From: an uncultured Eggerthellaceae bacterium
GTDB lineage: Bacteria > Actinomycetota > Coriobacteriia > Coriobacteriales > Eggerthellaceae
Direction: 5' to 3'
DNA length: 64,000 nt
Assembly: GCA_910588205.1 (NCBI GenBank)
Contig: CAJUQK010000001.1
Location: forward strand, 1 to 64,000
The position numbers were made by a program, and so were the translations under genes. Shown here piece by piece: positions 22,687 to 30,251 of the stretch. The number at the start of each line of letters is the position of its first letter. Positions within the stretch are counted from its first letter, which is position 1. The notes below the pieces were generated by a model. The model had not been told where the DNA came from. It was given only the letters and a program-made list of their open reading frames with translations, and did no database searches.

Positions 22687-23808
22687 TTGGGGTCAAAAGC
22701 CCTGATCAAGAGAAGGTCGAAGGTTCGCTTGAGAGATGACATAGAGATAGAGGGCATGGTCTTCGAGGCTGCCAGCGCCCATCAGAAGGCTGCGAAACCT
22801 GAACCGGAGCCGCGGGGCGTTGATCCAACGCTTTGTGAAGAGGACATCACCATTGATCGGTCCCTGCGTCCGAAGATGCTGGCTGATTACGTGGGTCAGA
22901 CGAAGGTGAAGGAATCCTTGTCCATCCTCATCCAGGCTGCTCAAGACCGCAAGGATACGCCTGATCATATCCTATTCTCGGGTCCTCCAGGCTTAGGTAA
23001 GACCACCCTGGCCGTGGTGGTAGCCAATGAGCTGGGATGCAACATCCGCACCACCAGCGGGCCTGCCATCGCGCGTACGGGAGATCTGGCGGCGATCCTC
23101 ACCAATCTGGAGGCCGGGGACGTCCTCTTCATCGACGAGATCCATCGCATGAATCGGGCGGTGGAGGAGGTTCTCTATCCGGCCTTGGAGGATTTCTCCT
23201 TGGATATCGTGGTGGGCAAGGGTCCTGCCGCCCGTTCTATCCGCTTGGATATCCCTCGATTCACGCTGATCGGAGCCACCACGCGTACAGGGCTTCTCAC
23301 TGGTCCCTTGCGTGACCGGTTCGGCATAGCCTTCCGTCTGCAGTATTACACGCCAGAAGAGCTGGCAGGCATCGTGAAGCGCTCTGCTTCCATCCTGGAG
23401 GTAGACGTGGATGAGAAGGGGGCTTTGGAGATAGCACGCCGGTCGCGGGGTACACCGCGCTTGGCGAATCGCATGCTCAAGCGGGTACGGGATTGGGCGC
23501 AGGTCAGGGCCGGGGGGTCCATCACCGAGCAGATAGCCGCTGAGGCGCTCCAATTCTTCGAAGTGGACAGCCTGGGGCTTGATGCCATGGACAATAAGGT
23601 GCTCGAAGTGCTCTGCGTGCAGTTTTCGGGCAGGGCAGTGGGTCTCACCACGCTGGCCTCAGCCCTCTCTGAGGAGACTGACACCATCGAGGATGTCTAT
23701 GAGCCCTACCTCATGCAGCAAGGATTGATCGTACGCACGCCGAAGGGGCGCCAGGCAACGCCGAGGGCCTACGAGCATTTGGGGCTCTCATTGCCCCTAG
23801 GTGTCTGA
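22687..23808 (+). CDS. ruvB: Holliday junction branch-migration helicase RuvB
   Basis: RuvB is a hexameric AAA+ motor. Motifs are LRPKMLADYVGQ, Walker A SGPPGLGKTTLA, Walker B LFIDEIHRMN, sensor 1 IGATTRTGLLTGPLRDRFG, and the C-terminal winged helix ending TPRAYEHLGL. The core is unambiguous, but the start is not. TTG 22687 gives 373 residues, TTG 22729 has GAAGG 5 nt upstream, and ATG 22756 gives about 350, closer to the usual 330-350. The longest reading is reported. Confidence 0.95.
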   Translation: MGSKALIKRRSKVRLRDDIEIEGMVFEAASAHQKAAKPEPEPRGVDPTLCEEDITIDRSLRPKMLADYVGQTKVKESLSILIQAAQDRKDTPDHILFSGPPGLGKTTLAVVVANELGCNIRTTSGPAIARTGDLAAILTNLEAGDVLFIDEIHRMNRAVEEVLYPALEDFSLDIVVGKGPAARSIRLDIPRFTLIGATTRTGLLTGPLRDRFGIAFRLQYYTPEELAGIVKRSASILEVDVDEKGALEIARRSRGTPRLANRMLKRVRDWAQVRAGGSITEQIAAEALQFFEVDSLGLDAMDNKVLEVLCVQFSGRAVGLTTLASALSEETDTIEDVYEPYLMQQGLIVRTPKGRQATPRAYEHLGLSLPLGV

Positions 23809-23826
23809 GAAAGGAAAGGGATCGTC

Positions 23827-24966
23827 ATGGGTATCTGTGATCAGGTGGCCGCCATCACCGGTGGCAAGGTGTTCTGCGAAAACGGGTTCGAAGCTAAGGA
23901 CGTCTTCGTCAAGGATGATAGGTTCGCCACTGCGAAGGGTGAGGGTGCGAGCATCAGTGCTGAGGGATGCATCGTCATCCCCGGTTTGGTGGATATCCAC
24001 TTCCACGGCGCAGCAGGGGGGGATATCAGCGACGGGGACGAAGCGGGGCTCCATGCGCTTGCGGCCTATGAGGCCTCCCGCGGCATCACGGCGGTGTGCC
24101 CTGCCACCATGACCCTTTCCTTCGAGCAGCTCTCCGCGGCCATGGAGACGGCACACAGCTTCGATCCGGCCTGTAATGAGGCTGACCTTGTGGGCATCAA
24201 CCTGGAAGGTCCCTATATCTCTCCCTCTAAGGTGGGGGCGCAGAACCCGGAATACGTTCGCAATCCTGATGCGGATGAATTCAAGCAGCTGCAATCCATG
24301 GCGGATGGGCTCATCAAGCTGGTGGACATAGCTCCTGAGGAACCCGGTTCCGATGCCTTCATCGAAGAGATGAAGGATGAGGTGCGGATATCCATCGCCC
24401 ATTCGTGTGCTGACTATGACGCGGCGCGCCACGCCTTCGAAAAGGGTGCGCGGCACCTGACCCACCTCTACAATGCCATGGACCCCATGCATCATCGCAA
24501 GCCTGGTCCTATCCCGGCAGCAGCTGAGCGCGATGATGTCACCGCTGAGATCATCGCTGACGGGGTGCATATCCACCCGTCTATGGTGCGTTTGGCGTTC
24601 AATATGTTCGGCGATGACCGGATGATCCTCATTTCTGACACGCTGCGGGCGGCGGGGCTTGAGGACGGCACCTATGACCTGGGGGGTCAAGACGTCACTG
24701 TTCGGGGGCCCGAGGCGCGCATTGCCAATGGGGCTCTAGCCGGGTCCGTGAGCGATCTCATGCGCTGCTTCCGCGTAGCGGTCAAGGAAATGGATATCCC
24801 GCTGGTGAGTGCGGTGAAGGCGGCTACCATCAATCCTGCGCGGGCCATTCGGATAGAAGGCGAATACGGCAGCATCCAAGAGGGTCATGTGGCCGATGCA
24901 GTCATCTTGGATGAGGAGACCTTGGATATCATCCAGGTCATCCTGCGCGGCAAAGCCATCCTATAG
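23827..24966 (+). CDS. nagA: N-acetylglucosamine-6-phosphate deacetylase
   Basis: It converts GlcNAc-6-phosphate to glucosamine-6-phosphate and acetate, supplying NagB. It has 379 residues, an amidohydrolase-fold protein. Metal and substrate motifs are GLVDIHFHGAAGGD, GINLEGPYIS, the THLYNAMDPMHHRKPG segment with its His, and ISDTLRAAG with the catalytic Asp. The ATG follows AAAGGAAAGGGATCGTC, 18 nt after ruvB, so it may be co-transcribed with ruvCAB. No regulator or PTS gene is adjacent. Confidence 0.93.
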   Translation: MGICDQVAAITGGKVFCENGFEAKDVFVKDDRFATAKGEGASISAEGCIVIPGLVDIHFHGAAGGDISDGDEAGLHALAAYEASRGITAVCPATMTLSFEQLSAAMETAHSFDPACNEADLVGINLEGPYISPSKVGAQNPEYVRNPDADEFKQLQSMADGLIKLVDIAPEEPGSDAFIEEMKDEVRISIAHSCADYDAARHAFEKGARHLTHLYNAMDPMHHRKPGPIPAAAERDDVTAEIIADGVHIHPSMVRLAFNMFGDDRMILISDTLRAAGLEDGTYDLGGQDVTVRGPEARIANGALAGSVSDLMRCFRVAVKEMDIPLVSAVKAATINPARAIRIEGEYGSIQEGHVADAVILDEETLDIIQVILRGKAIL

Positions 24967-24997
24967 AGGCCGTTTTCCTTCCATCATGCCCGAAGAT

Positions 24998-25054
24998 GCT
25001 GGGCATCAAGAGCGGATGCCCAGCTACGATAAACCCAACAGAATGCCCAGCTAC
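24998..25054. terminator. Hairpin and direct repeat between convergent nagA and the DUF1846 gene
   Basis: GCTGGGCATC (24998-25007) and GATGCCCAGC (25015-25024) form a perfect 10-bp stem with a 7-nt loop. A third copy of the arm, ATGCCCAGCTAC (25043-25054), includes the stop codon of the DUF1846 gene, and ATGCCCAGCTAC also occurs at 25016-25027. It may act as a convergent terminator, but the U-tracts are weak. Confidence 0.55.
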
Positions 25055-26532
25055 TTGTGGTAATACCGATGGGACTCGAACTTCGGTTCGCAGCAGACAT
25101 TGACGCCCAGGGTGCGGTAGAGCTTCTCATCGGTTCCGGATATGATGACCGAGAAATAGGCATCGCAGCCCCGGAGCTTATCGGCATTGTCTATCAGTAG
25201 CTCAGCCAGGGGATTCGTAGATGAGCTCACCGAAAGCGCCAAGAGCGTCTCATCGGAATGGAGGCGCGGGTTGGTGTTGCCGAGGTGCTCTGTCTTCAAG
25301 TGGCAGATCGGCTCCAGAACGTCATCGGAGATGACATCTACGTCATCGTCTACACCGGATACCCCTTTGAGCGCATTCATCAGAAGAGCCGATGCCGCTC
25401 CAAGAAGGTTCCCGGTCTTGCCGGTGACCACCGAACCGTCGGGGAGCACCATGGCTCCAGCAGGGCCGCCGGTCATCTCAGCCTTGAGCAGGCATGCGGA
25501 GCGCGCAGGCGAGAGATTCGTAGTGATATCTGCCTGGTTCATGAGGATCTCGATCTTCTCCAAGGCCTTCTGGCCAGAACCGGTGCGCTTCACCTCTGTA
25601 GCAGCGGTGAAATAGCGGCGCACGATCTCCTCTTCGCCGGCTCTGCGGCAGGCTTCGTCATCCTCGATGGCCAGCCCTGCCATGTTGACTCCCATGTCCG
25701 TCGGGCTCTTGTAGGGGCACTCTCCCATGATGCGCTCCATGGTGGAGCGGAGTACCGGGAAGATGTCTACGTCTCGGTTGTAGTTGACGGTGGTTGTGCC
25801 ATAGGCATCCAGATGGAACGGATCGATGATGTTATTGTCGTCCAGGTCGGCCGTGGCAGCCTCATAGGCTATGTTCACGGGATGGGTGAGTGGGAGGTTC
25901 CAGACGGGAAACGTCTCGTACTTGGCATAGCCCGCCACGATCCCACGCTTGAACTCGTGGTAGAGCTGAGAGAGGCAAGTGGCCATCTTCCCTGACCCGG
26001 GGCCAGGGGCGGTCACCACCACCAACGGTTTGGTGGTCTCGATGAACTCATTGCGCCCGAATCCTTCTTCGGACACGATATGGTCTATATCGTGGGGATA
26101 CCCGGCAATGGGGTAGTGTAGATAGCTCACGATGCCCATATCCGTGATGCGCCGCCGGAAGGCATCCGCATCCGGCTGGTTCTCATAGCGGGTGATGACC
26201 ACGCTGCCTATCATGAACCCCATGGAGCGGAAGATATCCATCAATCGCAGGACGTCTTCGTCATAGGTGATGCCCAGATCCCCGCGGATCTTCGATTTCT
26301 CTATGTCGTTGGCGTTGATGGCGATCACGATCTCAACGTCATCAGCCATGGATTGCAGCATCCGGATCTTGGAATCAGGCTCGAAGCCGGGCAGCACCCG
26401 GGAGGCGTGATAGTCATCGAAGAGCTTCCCGCCGAATTCCAAGTAGAGCTTGCCACCGAAGCGGTCGATGCGCTCCTTGATGTGCTCAGCCTGGAGGGTG
26501 ATGTACTTCTCGTTATCGAAACCTGTCCTCAT
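25051..26532 (-). CDS. DUF1846 family protein
   Basis: This 493-residue cytosolic protein of an uncharacterised family is found mainly in anaerobes and lactic bacteria. Recognisable blocks are GFDNEKYITLQAEHIKERI at the N-terminus, LYLEFGGKLFDDYHASRVLPGF, and VVVTAPGPGSGKMATCLSQLYHE, a nucleotide-binding-like Gly/Ser/Lys loop near residue 185. It has no signal peptide or span. The start ATG has AGGAGG 4 nt upstream, and TATAAT (26579-26574) lies 41 nt further out. It stands alone, divergent from xerD. The biochemical role is unknown to me. Confidence 0.88.
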   Translation of the reverse strand: MRTGFDNEKYITLQAEHIKERIDRFGGKLYLEFGGKLFDDYHASRVLPGFEPDSKIRMLQSMADDVEIVIAINANDIEKSKIRGDLGITYDEDVLRLMDIFRSMGFMIGSVVITRYENQPDADAFRRRITDMGIVSYLHYPIAGYPHDIDHIVSEEGFGRNEFIETTKPLVVVTAPGPGSGKMATCLSQLYHEFKRGIVAGYAKYETFPVWNLPLTHPVNIAYEAATADLDDNNIIDPFHLDAYGTTTVNYNRDVDIFPVLRSTMERIMGECPYKSPTDMGVNMAGLAIEDDEACRRAGEEEIVRRYFTAATEVKRTGSGQKALEKIEILMNQADITTNLSPARSACLLKAEMTGGPAGAMVLPDGSVVTGKTGNLLGAASALLMNALKGVSGVDDDVDVISDDVLEPICHLKTEHLGNTNPRLHSDETLLALSVSSSTNPLAELLIDNADKLRGCDAYFSVIISGTDEKLYRTLGVNVCCEPKFESHRYYHK

Positions 26533-26573
26533 GGGACCTCCTGAGGAGATGGGCGGGATATTCGCTGCTGCTG

Positions 26574-26579
26574 ATTATA
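26574..26579 (-). promoter_or_regulatory. Candidate -10 element of the DUF1846 gene
   Basis: TATAAT on the minus strand is a full -10 consensus match. Seventeen bases upstream is CAGATG, a poor -35. The leader to ATG 26532 would be about 35 nt and includes an AGGAGG ribosome binding site. Confidence 0.5.
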
Positions 26580-26624
26580 GATGCTCACGGCTTGCGCATC
26601 TGTTAAGGAGCTGTAAAACCGTGC

Positions 26625-26665
26625 TATCATTCGCGCCGCCGTCCAGCACCAGGGGGTTGGACGGC
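26625..26665 (+). promoter_or_regulatory. xerD upstream -10 box and leader stem-loop
   Basis: TATCAT (26625-26630) is a plausible -10. Starting 7 nt later, GCCGTCCA (26638-26645) pairs perfectly with TGGACGGC (26658-26665) across a 12-nt loop. The ribosome binding site AGGAGG (26673-26678) follows. The stem would form at the very 5' end of the mRNA and may stabilise it. Confidence 0.4.
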
Positions 26666-26691
26666 TGTTAAGAGGAGGATGGTCACCTTCC

Positions 26692-27612
26692 ATGGACCTC
26701 GGGTCAGCCATGAGCGAATACCTGTTGTACCTGCGCATCGAGCGTGGGTTGGCTGCCAGTACCCTGGAAGGCTATGAGCGGGACTTGGGGCGGTACCGGA
26801 TCTTTTTGGAAGATGTGTCGAAGAGGACCGTAGATGCTGTGACCCCCGATGATGTCTCCGCCTTCCAGCAGTCGCTCTTCAAGGCGGGGGAGGCTCCTAC
26901 CACGGTGAAGCGGCGCCTGTCCGCTCTCAAGGGATTCCACCGGTTCTGTCTCTCCGAGGGCTTTGCATCGAAGAACCCGACAGCTCCCATTCCCATGCCG
27001 AATACCCCTGACCGCCTCCCAGATGTGATCTCCATCGAAGAGGCCTGCAAGCTGCTGGATTCCATCTATGAGCCCGAGCCTCCCCGGGTACGGGACCGGG
27101 CCCTGTTGGAAGTGCTCTATGGTTGCGGGCTGCGGGCCAGTGAGGTCTGCGGGCTGGACGTACAGAACGTATTCCTGGAGGAAGGGTTCTTGCGCGTCAT
27201 CGGAAAGGGGAGCAAAGAGCGCCTGGTACCCCTCTCAGGCACGGCTCTGGTAGCCATGGGAGCCTATCTAGGCAATGCTCGGGCGCAGATGTCCCTGCGA
27301 GCTACCGCTCCGGATGCCGATAGCTTGAGAGCGGTCTTCTTGAACCAGCGGGGACGTCGCATCACGCGTCAGGGGCTCTACAAGATAGTAGGGGCGGCAG
27401 GTGAGGCCATCGGGATCAAAGGGCTGCATCCTCACACCCTCCGTCATTCGTTCGCCACCCATATGCTGAATGGTGGTGCCGACCTGAGGGTGATCCAGGA
27501 GATACTGGGCCATTCGGACATATCCACCACCCAGATCTACACCCATGTGGACCGTCAGCATCTGGTGGAGGAGTATCTCTCCTCCCATCCCCGCGCTGCT
27601 CGGCACAGATGA
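26692..27612 (+). CDS. xerD: Tyrosine recombinase XerD
   Basis: XerD resolves chromosome dimers at dif with XerC. It has 306 residues. It contains an N-terminal SAM-like core-binding domain (about 1-110) and a catalytic domain with Arg148 in CGLRASE, Lys in GKGSKERLVPL, the HTLRHSFATHML box, the LGHSDISTTQIYTH box and nucleophile Tyr283. ATG 26692 is 13 nt from AGGAGG; ATG 26710 (MSEYLLYL) is an alternative. Length, the lack of neighbouring phage genes and the housekeeping context argue for XerD rather than a phage integrase. Confidence 0.93.
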   Translation: MDLGSAMSEYLLYLRIERGLAASTLEGYERDLGRYRIFLEDVSKRTVDAVTPDDVSAFQQSLFKAGEAPTTVKRRLSALKGFHRFCLSEGFASKNPTAPIPMPNTPDRLPDVISIEEACKLLDSIYEPEPPRVRDRALLEVLYGCGLRASEVCGLDVQNVFLEEGFLRVIGKGSKERLVPLSGTALVAMGAYLGNARAQMSLRATAPDADSLRAVFLNQRGRRITRQGLYKIVGAAGEAIGIKGLHPHTLRHSFATHMLNGGADLRVIQEILGHSDISTTQIYTHVDRQHLVEEYLSSHPRAARHR

Positions 27613-27641
27613 CGAAGAGCACCTGCTGCGGCCTCATCATC

Positions 27642-27650
27642 TGATACAAT
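27642..27650 (+). promoter_or_regulatory. Extended -10 promoter of the mre cluster
   Basis: TGATACAAT combines the extended TGn motif with a five-of-six -10 match (TACAAT 27645-27650). It lies 42 nt before the mreB ATG. The -35 region is poor, which is common with extended -10 promoters. Confidence 0.5.
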
Positions 27651-27692
27651 CTTCAAACGACTGTACGCATATCACCGAGAGGGCAGTAATCC

Positions 27693-28748
27693 ATGTCATT
27701 GCTTGACAGGTTCGCAGACTTCGGAGGGAACATGGCCACAGACATGGCCATAGACCTGGGAACCGCGAACACGCTCGTTGCCATCACGGGCGAAGGCATC
27801 GTCATCAATGAGCCTTCGGTCGTTGCCATAGAGAAGAGTACCCATCGCGTTTTGGCTGTAGGCCATGAGGCGAAGAACATGATCAATCATACGCCGGATG
27901 CCTTCAGTGCGGAACATCCCTTGAAGGATGGCGTCATAGCTGATTACGATGTGACAGAGGCCATGCTCTCAGCCTTCATCTCCAAGGCTTCTGACCGCAA
28001 GTATCCCTGGCAAGCCAAGCCGCGCATCGTCATCTGCATCCCCTGCGGCGCTACTTCCGTTGAGAAGCGCGCTGTGTTCGAGGCGGCTATCCAAGCCGGT
28101 GCCAAACAGGCCTACCTCATCGAAGAGCCCATGGCTGCTGCCATGGGAGCCGATCTGCCCGTGACCGAACCCACGGGTTCCATGGTGGTGGATATCGGCG
28201 GAGGCACCACGGAAGTGGCCGTCATCTCCTTGGGTGGTATCGTGTCCTCCTCCAGCCTGCGCCTGGCGGGCAACCGGTTGGATGAGGCCATCGCTATGCA
28301 CCTGCGGGACCTTCTGGGCATCAAGATAGGGGAGCGTACCGCCGAGGTCATCAAGATCAAGATAGGTAGCGTCCTTCCCTTCGAGGATGGCCGAGAGCGG
28401 GACATGATCATCTCCGGTCAGGATGTCTACACGGAACAACCCAAAGAGGTCACCATCCAGTCCGAAGATGTGCGCGCCGCGCTCCAGGCTCCCATCGAGG
28501 AGATGGTCTTGCACATCAAGGATACCTTCAAGACTACCAACCCCGACTTGGCCTCCGACATCATCCAGAACGGCATTCTGCTTACGGGTGGTGGCGGCCT
28601 GTTGTCCGGTCTGGATCGCTATCTCACAGACAGGCTCGAGATCCCCGTCTGGGTATCTGAGACGGCTCTCACCAACGTGGTCTCTGGTTGCCTGAAGGTG
28701 CTGGAGACCCCCACAGCCCTTCGTCAGACCTTGATGCGGTCCAAGTAA
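27693..28748 (+). CDS. mreB: Rod-shape actin homologue MreB
   Basis: MreB is the ATP-binding filament that guides lateral wall synthesis. It has 351 residues. Actin-fold motifs are AIDLGTANTLVAITGEGIVINEPS (phosphate 1 region, in pieces), VVDIGGGTTEVAVIS (phosphate 2) and LLTGGGGLLSGLD (adenosine). It is first of mreB-mreC-mreD-PBP2-rodA. It indicates a rod or ovococcal cell with lateral growth, unlike actinobacteria that grow at the poles without MreB. Confidence 0.96.
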   Translation: MSLLDRFADFGGNMATDMAIDLGTANTLVAITGEGIVINEPSVVAIEKSTHRVLAVGHEAKNMINHTPDAFSAEHPLKDGVIADYDVTEAMLSAFISKASDRKYPWQAKPRIVICIPCGATSVEKRAVFEAAIQAGAKQAYLIEEPMAAAMGADLPVTEPTGSMVVDIGGGTTEVAVISLGGIVSSSSLRLAGNRLDEAIAMHLRDLLGIKIGERTAEVIKIKIGSVLPFEDGRERDMIISGQDVYTEQPKEVTIQSEDVRAALQAPIEEMVLHIKDTFKTTNPDLASDIIQNGILLTGGGGLLSGLDRYLTDRLEIPVWVSETALTNVVSGCLKVLETPTALRQTLMRSK

Positions 28749-28761
28749 CCTCCCAAGGACC

Positions 28762-29721
28762 GTGGCACTCAATTTCCAAGACCAAGGAGCGCCCTTGACC
28801 CGCATCCTGGCGGCCATCCTAGTGGGCTTGAGCGTGGTCATGATCGCCGTCTACGCCATCGAAGGAGATGGTGGCCCGCTGCATCGGGCTCAGCAGGCCG
28901 TCCATTCCCTGGTTGCTCCTGCTCAGGTCGCAGGAGCGCACGTTGAGGCCGCCATGGACCAGGCGGAAGAGGCTGTGGCGAATGGCTCCGCTGACGAGGA
29001 GACCCTCTCCTCGCTCAAGGAGAAGAATGCGCAGCTGACGCAGCTCCTGACCCAGGCCGAGGAATACCGATTGGAGTCCGAGCGGTTGCGCGGGCTTCTG
29101 GAGTTGAAGGATATCTATAAGATAGAGGGCATCGGCGCACGGGTCATCGGCCGCTCTACGGATGCGTGGAATCAGACCATCACCATAGATGCGGGGACGG
29201 ATGAAGGGGTCCAGAAGGGGCTTACGGTCACGGGACCCGCTGGGGTCATCGGTCAGGTGATAGAGGCTGCACCCTCCTCTTCGGTGGTGCGCCTGTTGAC
29301 GGATCCGAACTCCGGCGTGGCGGCTCAGGTGCAGTCGAGCCGGGTGGAAGGCGTGGTCCGTGGATCCTTGTCTGGAGCGCTCCACCTTGAGAACGTAGAT
29401 GCTGCGGCGGTGGTGAATCAAGGGGATGTGGTGCTCACCAGCGGTCTAGGGGGGAGCTTCACCAGGGGACTCTTGATCGGAACGGTGGTGCGCGTGGAAG
29501 GCAGCGCCAACGATGGCACCCGGGTGATCGTCGTGGCTCCCAATGAAGTGGCTGCGGCCTTGGAAGAGGTCACAGTGGTCTTCAGTGCCAGCGAATCTGC
29601 GGGCATCATCAAATCCGGTGCCGCTTCAGAGGGTTCTTCCGCTGCATCCGATGCTTCCTCTGCTGAGGGCGCCTCCGGTACTGCTTCAGCTCCCCAGCAG
29701 ATCCAGGGAGGACAGTCCTGA
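28762..29721 (+). CDS. mreC: Rod-shape-determining protein MreC
   Basis: MreC is a bitopic elongasome scaffold outside the membrane. It has 319 residues. It has a short cytoplasmic N-terminus, a span at about 13-34, a coiled coil at about 70-110 (SSLKEKNAQLTQLLTQAEEY), and a beta-barrel domain with GTDEGVQKGLTVTGPAGVIG and LTSGLGGSFTRGLLIGTV. The C-terminal tail is Ser/Ala-rich. The start is GTG 28762 after CAAGGACC. Its TGA overlaps the mreD ATG by one base. Confidence 0.93.
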   Translation: MALNFQDQGAPLTRILAAILVGLSVVMIAVYAIEGDGGPLHRAQQAVHSLVAPAQVAGAHVEAAMDQAEEAVANGSADEETLSSLKEKNAQLTQLLTQAEEYRLESERLRGLLELKDIYKIEGIGARVIGRSTDAWNQTITIDAGTDEGVQKGLTVTGPAGVIGQVIEAAPSSSVVRLLTDPNSGVAAQVQSSRVEGVVRGSLSGALHLENVDAAAVVNQGDVVLTSGLGGSFTRGLLIGTVVRVEGSANDGTRVIVVAPNEVAAALEEVTVVFSASESAGIIKSGAASEGSSAASDASSAEGASGTASAPQQIQGGQS

Positions 29722-30233
29722 TGGCACGCTTCATCCCTGAGATACTCTGCACCCTAGTCGTCCTGATCCTGCAAGTGGTGATAGCACCCGCTATCGGCAT
29801 CGGCTACGGGCTGCCGAACTTCGTCTTGGCCTTCTGCGTGGCCTTCGCGGTGGCTTCCCAGCGGACCAATGTGGTGGTGATGCCCTTCTTGGCAGGTCTT
29901 GCCTTCGACCTTCTGAGCACGGGTCCGGTGGGTGGGTTCGCTCTGCTCTGCCTAGTGGCTTCCGGTGCGGCGGCGCTGCTGTACGCCCGTATGGATAACG
30001 ATACGCTGTTCATCCCGCTTGCCTGCATCTGCATCTGCATCCTGGGGGCTGAGGTGCTCTACGCTTGCATCTGCGTAACGTGTGGGTGGCATGTGGGTTT
30101 AGGGGAGGCGCTGCTCTATCGGTCGCTCCCGAACTTCCTCTATGATACGGTGATAGCGCTTGTCATGTATCCGCTCTTGCGCCTCCTTCTCCGGCGTACC
30201 AGCGGGAGCGCAGAGATGCCATCCATCGGCTAG
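29721..30233 (+). CDS. mreD: Rod-shape-determining protein MreD
   Basis: MreD is a small polytopic elongasome protein of 170 residues with five to six predicted spans and little cytosolic sequence. Sequence conservation is low in this family. The call rests on position between mreC and PBP2, the size, and the FDLLSTGPVGGFALLCLVAS segment, which resembles the conserved MreD core. The ATG overlaps the mreC stop (TGATG). Confidence 0.9.
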   Translation: MARFIPEILCTLVVLILQVVIAPAIGIGYGLPNFVLAFCVAFAVASQRTNVVVMPFLAGLAFDLLSTGPVGGFALLCLVASGAAALLYARMDNDTLFIPLACICICILGAEVLYACICVTCGWHVGLGEALLYRSLPNFLYDTVIALVMYPLLRLLLRRTSGSAEMPSIG

Positions 30234-30251
30234 GAGCCAACCAGAGAGCCT

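Noticed and set aside
26692..27612. Tyrosine recombinase as a sign of a mobile element
   Set aside because: Length and motifs fit housekeeping XerD, and no attachment site, phage or cargo genes are nearby.
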